Assembly (NCBI GenBank): GCA_001414485.1 | Contig: LLEY01000214.1 | Location: forward strand, 1-64,000 | Reading direction: 5' to 3' | Length of the DNA: 64,000 nucleotides | From: Calycina herbarum | Taxonomy: Eukaryota > Ascomycota > Leotiomycetes > Helotiales > Pezizellaceae | In this document: positions 1-12,490 of the stretch, in pieces | How positions within the stretch are numbered: the stretch's first letter is position 1 | How the letters are laid out: each line of letters begins with the position of its first letter | Translations under genes and position numbers: made by a program | Notes under the pieces: model-generated | The model's database searches: none | Seen by the model: the letters and a program-made list of their open reading frames with translations, nothing else | What the model was told of the DNA's origin: nothing

Positions 1-229
1 AGGTGTAGTTTGTACTCGCTAATGCAGGTGCAGGGGAGGGGGGGGGTTACCTTTAATACACGCTGTACCTCCGTATAGTAGTAGAAAGAGCTTATAAAAT
101 AGCTAGCTATAGATAATTAGTAGAACTAAGTCGAGATAAGTAATATAAACGAAAGCATAGAAACTATCTAAGTACGCTGTTTAACAAAGTTCAAAGAAGT
201 TATAAGTATAGCGACTCTACGATATATAG

Positions 230-515
230 ATAGGACGATCGTTCTCAAACTGGAGGTGGGCTACAACGGAGATAATCGAGCTGTTAAGTAGTGATGATAA
301 TAGCGATTTAAGAGATAGAGATCTGGCCTTCAGCAGCGATAATGGAGATTCTAGCGAGGCTGAGCAGGGCCGTTTGAGCACTAGTAGATAGTCGCACCTG
401 GACGAGCAGCGCTTAGTGGCATATAAGAAAGAGGGGTCTTGGAGCTGGACCATCCGCAAATTCCCCAGCAGGACTGAGCTCACTTCGAACACGTCACCGC
501 GTCCGACGTATAAGG
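230..515 (+). pseudogene. Relic of a Myb/SANT-like fungal gene fragment
   Basis: Reading the plus strand in the frame of 278-280 gives an acidic Ser/Asp stretch (ELLSSDDNSD) followed, after an in-frame TAG at about 388, by LDEQRLVAYKKEGSWSWTI and RKFPSR. The pattern of DEQRL, a spaced W-x-W and an RKFPxRT tail resembles the Myb/SANT-like DNA-binding segment seen in many short fungal genes. There is no start codon, the frame is closed by stops, and the flanks are AT-rich. I read it as a decayed fragment. The function of the parent family is not known to me beyond probable DNA binding. Confidence 0.4.
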
Positions 516-1315
516 TAATATGATGTTGTCTAATTGGTAGAATTGATAAGGCTGCCTAGGCACATGCAAAACGTTTGGTTATGGTGACCCAACAGCATGG
601 TAGTCGTTATCACCAGCGACACGGTGTCTCCAACCTTGGCTGCGGAACGCCTTCGGACTTGCATGCAAAGATAACCTTGTAACCCTGTAGCAGAATAATG
701 AGCTTTAAAGGTTTCTGTTTCCCACATCCAACCGAACATTTATTTACCCAGTTTTCGCAAAGTCAGCGAAGCAAATCACAAACTTTCAAAGCCTTTTAAT
801 CAAAGCCCGTACCAAAACCTGCAAGTATGTATGACCGTAGTCATAGATTGCTTCAGGAACTCAATACTCACAACATCTATTCAGACTTCCAAATGCCCAA
901 CGCGGATGAGCAGGCGAAGGAGCGAGCCGAAGCGGCTAAGAAGGCCGAAGCCGAAAGACAGGAGAGGCCGCGAAGAAGAAGAGGGGAAAGTGATAGATAT
1001 GGGTGCTGATGCTCATCAATGTGTCATCACAATGAGCTCTTGTAGTTCCGAGGCAGGAAGTCGGTCGTTGTATCAGTGGGCGCATAATACTTTCGTAGCA
1101 GTCAGGCCAAATGCCGAAATACTTCGTAAATACGTGCGTGTGAAAACAATAAATTCCTGCTTTTCTCGATCGATCTTAAAAAGCTTAATCTAATCCAGAT
1201 GCCCAGCCAAGCCTTGCTAGCGGCGGGCGCTATCGGCAACTGAAAATAGCTTATAAGCTCACGACAATCCTCAGACTCATCAATCCCTCGCAAATTCTTC
1301 CTTTCAACGTCTTCG
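516..1315. other. Intergenic, no supported gene
   Basis: Only short overlapping open frames are present. One of them (827-1009) reads an Ala/Glu/Arg-rich stretch near MPNADEQAKERAEAAKKAEA. No family is recognisable, no intron makes it longer, and it may be a relic or part of the upstream region of the next gene. Confidence 0.4.
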
Positions 1316-3061
1316 ATGTTGAACACGAATGGCGCTGCTCCAGAAATCGGACAGGTGCCTTCTTCCGGCCTCAGGGATCCGGCGAACGCCCCAGCAGACG
1401 TCCCAGCAAAAAAAGGGTCGGCATCAAAAGCACTCACCCTTCCACTTCTCCAGGGCAGAACGACATTAGCTGAGGCTCTTGAAGAGGAGGAGAATATGCT
1501 CTTCCGGTTGGCCTATCCCAGCCAACGCTTTGAATTCTTTCTTTGGATCTTACAACACCGCAGAGACTTCGAAGCTATCGTATCGTACCATCTATCCTTA
1601 GCCGCCAACGAGATTTGTCGATTCGGAGAAGTCGGAGAGTGGAAATACGGCAGTTTTAACGTCTGCATACCGATATACATTGATAATTGGAGCAAGTCTC
1701 CAAGGAGAAGAGTACTGCTGAGGGTACCTCTGCCCTATAAAGTGGGAGAATCGGCATATCCTGGTAACGCGGACGAGAAACTACGCACCGAAGCTGCCAC
1801 CTTTGTCTGGATTGAGGACAATTGCCCCGATGTCCCGATACCTCACTTATGGGGTTTTGGGTTTCCAGGCGGCCAGAGTGTATGAATCCTCTTTGTAGTA
1901 TTTCGGATTAATTTTCAGAACACGTGCTGATCTAGACAGTTTATGAGGCCTGAAAATGCCCCTTTCGGCACGAGAATGATCTGGCATCTTTGACGTGCCA
2001 TATCATCGTTCTTGGGATCTCCCCTTCCTTGTCGATATATTAGCTACAGCCGTCCAAACATTCTAGAGCATGGATATTTGATTATGGACTACATTGAGAC
2101 ATCAGATGCGGAGATGCTTTCTGAGACTTGGACCAACCTTTGTCAAAGTCAAGACCTGAGGGTCAACCTCTTCCGGGATCTGTCTCGCATTATCCTTTCG
2201 TTGAGTCAGTTGCCTCTGCCTCGCATCGGGTCCTGGACAATAGACGAACGAGGTGTCTTAACGCTAGCAAATCGTCCATTGATTCATCAATTTCAGTCCC
2301 TGGAAAATGAAGGCATTCCGACCAATATAGCGAGGACGCTTACCTATACGACTGCAGATGCATACTATATTGATCTCCTGGCGTGTCATGATAATCGTAT
2401 ACGAAACCAACCAAACTCTATAGTCGACGAAAAAGACGGTCGCGCACAGATGGCGAATCTATTCGCGATGCGAGGGCTTCTTCTCCACTTTACAAGCCGA
2501 GACCTTCGGTACGGACCATTTGTGTTTAATCTCACCGACCTGCATGGAAGCAACATCTTTGTGGACTGCGATTGGCACATCAAATATATCATCGATCTCG
2601 AGTGGGCATGCTCGCTTCCTATAGAGATGCTGACTCCTCCGTATTGGATCACCAGCCGCGCGGTGGATGAGCTTGAAGGTGACGAGCTTCAAACATTCGA
2701 AAAGGCATACCAAGATTTCACGGATATATTCGAAGAAGAGGAGAAAGATTTCTCTCCCACTTATGGTAGTGCTACATACCGCACAGATCTCATGAGGAGA
2801 GGTTGGAAGATTGGAAATTTCTGGTACTTCCACGCACTAAAAAGCCCCAAAGGGTTGTTCAACCTTTTCCGGCAACACGTGCAGCCAGTATTTGAATCGC
2901 GACGCGATAATTCCGCGCCACATGTTAACGAATTTGCCCAGATGGTATCGCCCTATTGGGCTTCTGATGCGTGAGAGGCTGTTGTTGCAAAACTTGCGGA
3001 CAAAACGAAGTATGAGCAAAAGTTGCGAGAATTGTTTGAGAAGGGTGGGTCAGTCCAATAA
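1316..3061 (+). pseudogene. APH-like phosphotransferase gene with in-frame stops
   Basis: Exon 1 is 1316-1879. A phase-0 intron at 1880-1939 (gtatga ... ctgat ... gacag) joins it to a second exon, so GFPGGQS continues as FMRPENAPFGTRMIWHL. The reading frame then meets TGA at 1991-1993 (expected Arg: WHL-stop-RAISSFLG) and again at 2972-2974 (ASDA-stop-EAVVAKLADK), and would naturally end at the TAA at 3059-3061. Without the two stops the product would be about 570 residues. The core carries the kinase-like catalytic loop LTDLHGSNIFVD and the metal-binding IIDLEWA, as in the fungal aminoglycoside-phosphotransferase/choline-kinase-like family. Known members phosphorylate small molecules, but the substrate here is unknown. 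Both stops are consistent with CGA-to-TGA changes, and the rest of the frame is intact, so the loss looks recent. Stop readthrough or assembly error cannot be excluded. Confidence 0.75.
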
Positions 3062-3802
3062 CAAATCCTCAGCCTGAGTACGCGATCAGAATGATCAAAA
3101 TGACTTTGATGGAGTGAATATCGGCGACCTTTATCCTAGCTAGGATTAAATGTAACTTGTAGTATGATTAATTTGGTAGACAGGGTCCTTTTAGACATTA
3201 TCCGACCTGTGCGGAAATATTTCGACGAACAATTCTGTGACCGGTTGGGCTGGGATTGGCCATCGCGCCTCTATTTATTATGAAATCATAACCAGCGACC
3301 CTCTTCACTACCCTTGGTCTTGCTTCTATCTACGTCTATAATATGTCTTATACGTTAGAGAAAAAAGAACTATAGCGAGTATATATAGAGTCTAAGATAG
3401 TGAAAGTTTAGTTAAAAGTAACTCTACTAATAAACTATATTAAATAAATTTAAAGAAAACCTTCTTATTATTTCAGGTAAATACTACTTTGTAGCTAGTT
3501 TATATAACCTGGAAAGGGCTATATAAGAAGAACCTACGTAGCTACTCTAAGATAAGATAGATAAGAATAATACACACTTTAAGCACTAGTTTAGGTACTA
3601 GTTTTATAATCTTAAGTTATACTAATACTTCTTAAATAATATTTATTACTAGAATATAGTTAATTTTAAATTATTAGTTTAGTTTAAAATATCTCTTAAT
3701 TTTTTTTCTTATATTAAAACTTTATAAGAGTAAGTACTTCTATCTAGTATTAGAAGAAATTATCTTTTATTATATTTAAATAAACTAATAATAGATTATA
3801 TA
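3062..3802. other. Transition into AT-rich RIP-affected block
   Basis: Composition changes near 3340 from normal to very AT-rich with few CpA/TpG dinucleotides. No open frame or recognisable element end is visible before the TIR at 3803. It is probably the host repeat or spacer into which the pogo-like element inserted. Confidence 0.5.
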
Positions 3803-4636
3803 ACGTAGTTTATTATCGAGTCGTCTACTTTTTCTTAGTATTAAACTTTAAATATTAATAAATCAACTATAATATATTAAATTAACTAAAACTAATTAGA
3901 ATCTAATAAACTAGATATATCTATAGCTTCTTAATAAGTTCGCGTATTATAACCAGCTTTTCTATAAATTCTATAGTACTACTTAGACGATTATCTCTTC
4001 TTATAACTCCTCTCCGTCGTACGTACGTCGTATTATACCTGCTTATCTACGTTCTTTTATAATATAATATCCTATATATCCTCTATAATAAGTATACTAC
4101 CTTAATGTATACGAGCCTTTTTAGCTCTATAACACTTACTTAGAGCTTCGTTTACTACTCGAAGTATACGTACCTCCGTAGATAAAAGAGTTATTTCATA
4201 GGCTATTCTCTCTATACTCTTTACTAACGTAGTAACTGTCTTAAAAAGTAGAGTTAGCGAGCTTCCTTAGTAACAGGTAATTCGATTTCAAATAAGAGTT
4301 ACTTATAAAAGAGCTTCAGCTAGATTAGAAGAGGTCTAAGAGACCTAAGAGTTAGTATTAGTAGTAGAGAGTCTAGAAGGTATTAGAGTCTATAACTTTA
4401 TATTAAGCTTTGAAATCATAGCTTAGGATCTTCGTATAAGACTCTTTAAAAATCGTAAACGCGATTAAAACGCGTCTTAAGAGCTAGTTATTATTATATA
4501 AATCGATAAGCCTAGAGCTTACTAACGCGTTCTCTCTCTCTTAATTCTAGGATAAAATTAGCTATATTATCTACACTAGTAAGCTATAGTATAAACCCTC
4601 TAGAATCTAGCTTAAGTATATTCCGAGAAATTATCT

Positions 4637-5082
4637 TATTATAAATCACGTTATATATAATAAGTAGTCTAGACAGCGCTCTAATAGAATAAGATACGAT
4701 ATCTAGGAAATAGAAGGTAATACTAGAGAGAATTAGTAATACGAAGGTATTTAAGTATTCTAGGATCTTACTATTAGATAACCGTTAGAAGTTACGTAGT
4801 AGATCTCTTTAGATCTCTTAGAGGATCTAAAGAAATCTAGGGATCTAGGCTTATATAAGGATCTAGGTAGTATAAGAAGTTCTATATATACTAGTACGTC
4901 TGCTATTAGATAGAAGCTTCGTACTTAACTTTAGTTATTAATCTTATTATCTTATTTAATATCTTTAATATAAGTAACGAGTTTACTTCTAAGTAAACAA
5001 TCTATCGCGTCTATACTTCTTACTTATATACTAACCTTCGAGACTTAGTTACCTTTATTTAGTCTATTTAAGTTTCGTTATA
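4637..5082 (+). repeat. 5' LTR of element A
   Basis: It begins TATTATAAATCACG (TG-to-TA decay of the TGTTATAAATCACG start seen at 20641) and ends in CGTTATA. Its length equals the rejoined 3' LTR. Confidence 0.85.
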
Positions 5083-6150
5083 CTTTAAGTACCTACTTAG
5101 AAGTACTACTAATACGATATCGAAAAACATACTAGCTTTAGACTTAACTCCTATACTAGTAGCACCGATTACTACTCTTAGAGAGAAAGTGAAATTACTA
5201 GTACTAAAAACATTTAATAGCTCTCTAGAGAAACTTACTAAGTTTATTATAAAAGCTTTAATATACTTAAACTTTTACTTAGTATAGTTTACTTATAAAA
5301 CAGATTAGATTATATAGCTTACTACCTACTTTAAGAGAGTAGCGTATAACTAGATAGAACCTTATTTAGAAGACTTTTAGAAAAATAAAATATTAAATAG
5401 AAAGGTATTAAATCTTATAAGTAAGAGTACTTAAGAGTTATTCTTAAGTGTTACTAGGTTTAAAAAAAGAATTAATTAAGTGTTCGTAGATATAGATTTA
5501 AAGAAGAAAGTAGTATAAGCCTTATATACTCTTTAATAAAAAGGCCTAGCTGCTAAGTATATATTAATATTCTAGTAGTACTCTATATATCTTAGCTGAA
5601 ATAATAAAGCCTTATATAAGCAATTCTATAAAGGATTAAAGAATAGTATTAAAGACGAGCTAGCTTAGAACGACTTCTTAGATATACTTAATAAATTAAC
5701 TAATAACGTAATTAAGATTAATAATTAAAATTATAAATAAAGCCTAGAAAAAAGAAGTAGTTATAGATATTAATAAGAAAAGAGTAGGAAAAAGAATTAT
5801 AGAGATTCTATAAAAATTAATACTACTTAGAAATCATAGGTCTTAAAGAAAGTAACTATAAAGAAAAACTCTTAAAAGAGAGAACTTTTCTAGAAGAAGC
5901 GAAATTATTAATATAAGTAAAACTTATATTACTTATATAGTCTTCTTAGCTATAGAGTAAACAAGTATAGTAAAAAGAAAGACGTTAAAAGAAAAGAATA
6001 GATTAATACTATAGTTTAAAAAGAAGTAGCCTTACTTAATAAAATCGAACTTATAGACTTAGAACTCGAGGCTTAGAGATATAGTATATAAATCAAGTAT
6101 AATAAAGGACTTAAGACTTAAATAGAAGAAGTATAAGATATAGATAATAA
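5083..6150 (+). pseudogene. Element A gag relic
   Basis: Read through stops, the plus strand gives a retrotransposon gag-like sequence, for example NSSLEKLTKFIIKALIYLN and LYKQFYKGLKNSIKDEL. A zinc-knuckle remnant near 5905-5965 has its cysteines changed to tyrosine, as expected when TGC/TGT become TAC/TAT under RIP. No intact frame remains. Confidence 0.7.
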
Positions 6151-7685
6151 TAGTAATCTACTTCTTAAGATATATTATAACACACGTTTAATCAAAGAAC
6201 AAACGTTACTACTACTAGTTAAATATAAATTATTACTCTTAATAAGTTTATTAGAATTAGTATTAGATTCGTTAGAAGTAGATCCTAGAATATATAAGCT
6301 TAAATAAGGTAAGTTATAAGTATTTATTAGAACCTTTAAAAGAGAGAATAGATAGATATATATAAAAAGCTAGAAACCTAACTTTTAAAGCTTATATTCT
6401 ACTTAAGAAATTAACTCTACTATCTTAACTACCTATATAATAGTATAGAGTAACTAGGACTAAATAACTATAGTTAGCTCTATTACTAGAAGAGAGAGTA
6501 TTAAATTTAAGAAACTAGAACTAGAGTAGATAGTATCTAATAACTACTTAGAAGAGAGAGACGTATAAACAGTTACTATCTTAAGAGATAATATCGCTAA
6601 ATAGTAGTAGTCTTATCTAGAAAGATTTAATAAATATAATAGATATCTAAAGTTAGATATTATTACCTATCTACCTAGTTAAGATTATAGCTTAATAATT
6701 AATAAGAAATATCAGGTATTAAAAGTTAAAAAAGAAATTACTATATTATTTAAAAGATTAGAAGATTAGTAGTTGTTTAGAGTTATTTAAGTAAACCTCT
6801 AAGCTATATTAATCTAGGAATTTTACTAATCTATAGAAAGCGAATAATAGATTATTAAAATCTTATATAAAGTAACTATTAAATAGGTTTAGTATAAACC
6901 ACGTACTATATTAGACTAGTTAATAGAAAAATGTTTTATAAGAATACTTCTAGAATCTAAGAGAACTATAAAAGATAGTCTAATATATAAGATAGCCTTT
7001 TCTAATAATAAAAAGGTAATATTCTTTCTAAGCTCTTTAAAAGAGAATACTAGAGAAAGAAGATTTAAGGTTTACTATATTAAACTAGAAATTTATACTA
7101 CTATAAGAGAATGGTAACTTATAGTAATAGTAGGGATATAAGGAAGAGAACTCCGAGTTATAATCGACTTTAGAGTAACGAGTAATTTCCTTTCTCTAAT
7201 AGCTCTAAAGAAGCTAAACATCTTAATTAAAGATATAAAGCTATACTATCTAGGAGTAGTTAATAGAACGAACGTTATATACTAGAATAGAATTATTAAT
7301 TAGTAAACTATTCTAATAGAAATTAATATTAAAGAATACTATTTAAATATATAATTTAATATTATTAAAATAAGAAGTAAGAAAGTAATACTTAATATAC
7401 TATAGATTTAAGAATATAATCTAGATATTAACTAGAAGGCTTAAATAATAACCTTTAGCTAATATAAATATCTAGGTTTATATTTATAACTATAAGGCTA
7501 GAATAAGATTAGCGCTACCTCTTCTAATATACTAGAACATCTAGTCTAAAGTCCTCTATAGATTAATAAGAAAGTTAATAATAAACTACCTATATAGTAT
7601 AGAGAATTTATAAAGTTATTTAAAGACCTAGAAGATATATATACTCTTCTTAAATACTAATTATAGAATTATAAGATTAAACTAA

Positions 7686-7917
7686 TATTACGATCTATAT
7701 CTGAAGACAAAGGTATAAGAGTATATATATATATATTCGAGAATTTAAAGCTATAGTTCTAAGAACGAGGGAATACGGAATATATATCTTATAAAAAAGA
7801 GGTATTTCTACTAACTATAAAGAGCTTTTAATCTCGTTATAAATCCGTCTAAGCGTTACAGCTCTGACTATCACGTATAAGACTGAGAATCACGTATTAT
7901 AGACTAGCGTTGTAATA
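7686..7917 (-). repeat. 3' LTR of element B
   Basis: Pairs with 15282-15515. The duplicated target ACTAA lies immediately outside. Confidence 0.85.
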
Positions 7918-10663
7918 TTACCTCTCTTTTTAGAAAAAGCTTATCTATAAGCTTTATATTATAACTGAATCATCTATTAGATAATCGTAATCGTCTATTC
8001 TATCTTTCTACGCTCGTATCTAGCTTTTTAAAGCTCTTAGTAGACTAGTATAAGCTAGATTAGTAAGGTAAAAATCGTGTAATTTATATAGATAATACTT
8101 AAAATTCGAGGCTAGATACTACTATAGATTAGAGTTATAGCCTAACTATTAAACCCTATATTAGAGCTTTCTATAAACTACTTTTATAGCTAAGACTTCT
8201 TCTACTTCTTACTCTTTCTAATCTATAACCTATATTAGTAGAGGTGGTTCGTTTACTTATCTAGGTAACGGATCTATAGCAGTCTTATAGAGTAGTAACA
8301 GGTGGAATATAGAGTATATACAGAAGTGGTCTAGTAGTTCGAGCTAGAAAGAGTGTCCTTTACAGGCTATAATCTAGAATAGACCCTCGTTTTGTCTATC
8401 TAGCTTATAGCTTAGCTGGTTTGTCTTCTAATTACGAGTTAATACCTAAACAAAGTCGTCTATATTAAAGTCTACTGCTCTTCGAATCCGGTTCGCGGAC
8501 CTTATATAGCGGTCTTATACTTTATTAACTAATTCCTTTACTATAGTCTAAGTATTATATATTCTCTATACGAGTGCCTCTATATCGGTCTGGTTAAGCT
8601 ATTCGTAGACTGTTACGGATTTATCTAGATAGTTCTAATTAAAGGATATAGTAGTTATATATCTGTTAATTACTTTAAAAGGCGAAAGCCTACCTAGACT
8701 CTTATATAGAAGCGTAAGCTAAGCGTAGTCTAGAATAGGGACAAGTTTGCTCTAGTTATTCTAATAGTAACTAATAAAAGGCTATAGATGTTAATTAATC
8801 TATTAGTTTATAATTTCGGTTTATTTGTTAGTTTATAAGTAGAAAGTAGTAGATAGCTTAAGCTTTATACTAAGGATTCTACAGAATTTAAACTAGAAAG
8901 AAGAAACAAATTATAGTCTATAGTCTAAAATAATGCTTTATAGATAGTCGTAGGTTTAATAGATCTACGTAATATATATTCGAGCTATATCTCAGGCTAT
9001 AACTGTTTTTAGATAGAGGATCGAGACTGATTACTTAGTTAGACGATCTATAACTACCTATAAGGTATTATAACCTTGTTTATTAGTAGAGAAAGACTTA
9101 TAGTCTATAGTGATATACTGCTAAGGACGTTCTAGAACCGGTAATAAGTGTAAAAACCTAGGTTTATAGTTGCGAGGAACTGTAGTACGTCGACAGTCTC
9201 TATAGTTACTAATATAGGTTTCTACAGACGTCTGTAAACCTTTCTACTAGTATCTACGGGCGAGGATAGCTACCGTCTTTGTCTGTCTAGAGTGAGCTAT
9301 AGATACTTATATATAAGCCTTACAGATTAGGTCCGTCTATAAGGTGTCTTAATCAGGAACTACGAGTCTCTTTTGCTAAAGAAGTAAGCCGTTCTCTATT
9401 ATCTAGTTTTAGTACCCGTAGGTAGCTTTCGTTCGGTTGCCTTCTAAGTCTAAAGAGTTATAGTTAGTAGTAAGTAACTAGTTAACAAGGTTAAGCGAGG
9501 GTTCTAAGGTAACTAGAGCTAACGTTATAGAAGGTTCTAATCGAGTAGTAATATATAGATCTAACTAATTAGACGTAAGTAAGGTTTATTATCTTATAGA
9601 CGCTTTTAGGTCGTTTCATAAGTTAACGTCTTAGTCCTGGCGTATTAGCGTGTTCGTTTTCTCGTTCTACTTACTAGATTAAAATATAATTATAAAATAG
9701 AACTCTAATAGAAACTCTACTTATCTTACTTACTACTAGTTTAAGGTTTTAAAGGTTATAAAGTACTTTAAAGCCTTATAATCAGTGAAGACCTTAATCT
9801 AGGAGCTAGTCTAAGTAAGATCCGCTTGCTATTATCTAAAAGAGTATATAATAGCTAATATCTCCTTATTATAGATTTAGTAGTTTAGCTTAGTAGAGTT
9901 TATCGTCTTTAAGAAGTAGCTTATAGGTCTCTATAGTTCAGTTTCAGATATACGTTATAATATTATAGCTATAACTACTCCGTCAGAAGCGTTAGTCTTA
10001 ACTATAGTCTCTAAATCGGCTATAAAGCAGTATAAAAGAGAGGCAGTAACTAAGACTTCTTTTAATATATTAAAAGTCTTCTTATATTCTAAGTTAAACT
10101 TAAATAGCACTTCCTTACTTATAAGATAGTTTAGTAAACGAGTAATCTGTTTATAATCCTAAATAAAACGTTAGCAGAAGTTATAAAAACCTAGGAAGGA
10201 CTAGATACTCTTAATAGTATAGAGATATTTCTAGAAAACGATTACTAAGATCTTCTCTAGGTCGACTTTGATTCTATCTATAGAGATAATAAAACTAGGG
10301 TACTTTATATAAGTAATATAGAACTCTATCTTCTTAATATCTACTTATAGTCTAGCTTTATAAAGCTATTCTAAGACCTTATAGACGTGTTTAACGTGTT
10401 TAAGCTTATTATTAGAGTATATAAGAATATTATTAAAGTAAGTTATATAAAGGTTATCGAGATATTCTATAAGAACGCTATTTATATACCTCTAGTATAT
10501 AGTAGAACTGTTAGTTAAGCTAAAAGGTAATATCTTATATTTAAATATATTATAATAGGTCTAAAAGGTTATAAGTTCTTCTAACTCTAGTTCTATATAT
10601 ATATAGTTAAAAGCTTAATAAATATCGAGCTTTATAAGAATTTTAGTACTAGTAATTTATATA

Positions 10664-12490
10664 ACGTATTTCCCGGGTAAGCCGATTACCCGGGTGAGCC
10701 GATTACTAAAACACTAAAACGCGACACTTAACTTAAAATTAAAATACTACTACTTAATTAAGCCCAACCCTCTAATAAAGAGGGTCGTATTCTTTTAGCT
10801 GTCTAAGCCTTTAATTCAGGTTATTTTAAGAGTATACGAGCTTATGTTAAAGCCTATAACATGCCTTATACAACCCTCTATAACCGAATACACGGAATCC
10901 CTTCGCGACGCGATACTCCTTCTAATACTCAAAGACTTACCTCTAAAGAAGAGCGAGCTATCGTACGATATATTCTCGACCTAGACTCGTGTAGATTCCT
11001 ACCTCAGCTAGTAGCTGTTCGAGAAATAGCAGACCTTCTTCTCTCTAAACACGACGCGCCTCTAGTAGGCAAGAATTAGACTTCTACCTTTATTAAACGC
11101 TATATAGAGATTAAAACGAAATTCAGCCATAAGTACGATTATAAAAGAGCTTAGTATAAAGACCCTATAGTTCTTAGAGACTGGTTTAGGCTTATACGAA
11201 ATATAATTACTAAATATAGAGTTATAAAAGAGGATATATATAACTTCGACGAAGCTAGGTTTCTTATAGAGGTTATTACAACTGCTAAAGTTGTTATAAG
11301 CTTAGAGTTAAGGAATCGTCTAAAGACTGCTTAGCTAGGAAATAGGGAGTAGGTTTTAATTATATAGGGTATAAACTCGTATAGTTAGACACTTCCTCTG
11401 TTTATTATTTTTAAGAGACAGCACTACCTCTCAGCTTAGTACGAGGACTCAGGTCTCCTACAAGATTAGGTAATTACACTAAGTAAGAATAGATAGACGA
11501 TAAACGAGATTGGATTTAAGTAGATTCAGCACTTTAATAAACATATAAAAGGTTATACAGTTAGGCGATATAGACTCCTTGTTCTTAATAGCTACGAGTT
11601 ATATATTTCAGTTTAATTTCAGTAATACTATTAGAATAATAATATTATTACTCTCTATATACTACTATACTTATCTTACATCCTTTAGCCTCTTAACGTT
11701 AGCTGTTTTAGCCCTCTAAAAGCATTATATAGTAAGTAGATTAAGAATCTCGTTCGAGTTAGAATCTAGTATATTACTAAGCTTAAGTTCCTTCCTATAT
11801 TTAAAGAGGTATTTAAAGCTACATTTATAGAGTAGAATATCAAGAGTGGATTCCGAGCAACTAGCTTAGTTCTATATAATCCTAAGAACGTGCTTTCTCA
11901 TCTTAATCTAAGGCTAAAGACACTAACTCCACTCTCTATAAACGAGCTAAACTGGACTCCAAAGACGCTATAGAACGTAATAGAGCTTGGATTCTAGACT
12001 ATATATCTTAAAAACCGTATTATACGATACTAAGATAGCTCTCCGATATTAATTAATAAGGTATTTAATCGGCTTACTAAGGGAGCTTAAATTATAATAT
12101 ACGGAGCTACTCTTATAAGAGCTGAAATTAAGATACTATAAGAGGCAAATTAGCTTAAAAAGAGAAGGGAGAGAAAGCGAAAGAGGCGTATTTACTAAGG
12201 TGGAAGTCTTATAGTTAAGAAAGGCGAGGAAATTATTTAAAGTATTCAAACTTAGTAGAAAGAGAGTGGTAATAATATATAGCGCTAGCGCTTAGAAGGT
12301 AAGCGGCGACGTTGTAGTTTATATAATCAGGTTAGACATAATACTCGTATATACGAGGCACCTTAGGAATCGATTAATATAAGTAGCTAGAGGTTTTTTA
12401 ATAGTGTTGTTATAATATATTTAAAGTTATAGTATTATCGCGTTTTAGTAATCGGCTTACCCGGGTGATCGGCTCACCCGGGAAATACGT
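10664..12490 (+). mobile_element. Fot1-like DNA transposon E, nested in B
   Basis: Terminal inverted repeats begin ACGTATTTCCCGGGTAAGCC and are flanked by TA at 10662-10663 and 12491-12492. Length is 1827 bp. Each TIR contains two tandem copies of CCCGGGTRAGCCGATTA. The sides rejoin into the minus-strand RT of element B (upstream side YQKLNNLIYKNQHPLLL), confirming a clean insertion. Confidence 0.88.
10861..12390 (+). pseudogene. Element E pogo-type transposase relic
   Basis: The frame opens at 10861 with 72 intact codons (EERAIVRYILDLDS, part of the Tc5-type DNA-binding domain) and then meets TAG at 11077. Read through, it shows NFDEARF (first catalytic Asp), a decayed second-Asp region (LSKNRQTINEIGFKQIQHF), the third site as LVLNSYELY where LxxDGHxSH is usual, and a Lys/Arg-rich C-terminus. 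Many stops; non-functional. Confidence 0.8.

Noticed and set aside
217..492. Minus-strand open frame of 91 codons
   Set aside because: It is antisense to the Myb/SANT-like relic, Ser/Leu-rich, and has no domain.
2012..2974. Separate 320-codon gene
   Set aside because: It has no ATG at its head (TTG) and continues the frame of the APH-like gene upstream of the TGA at 1991, so it is part of one broken gene.
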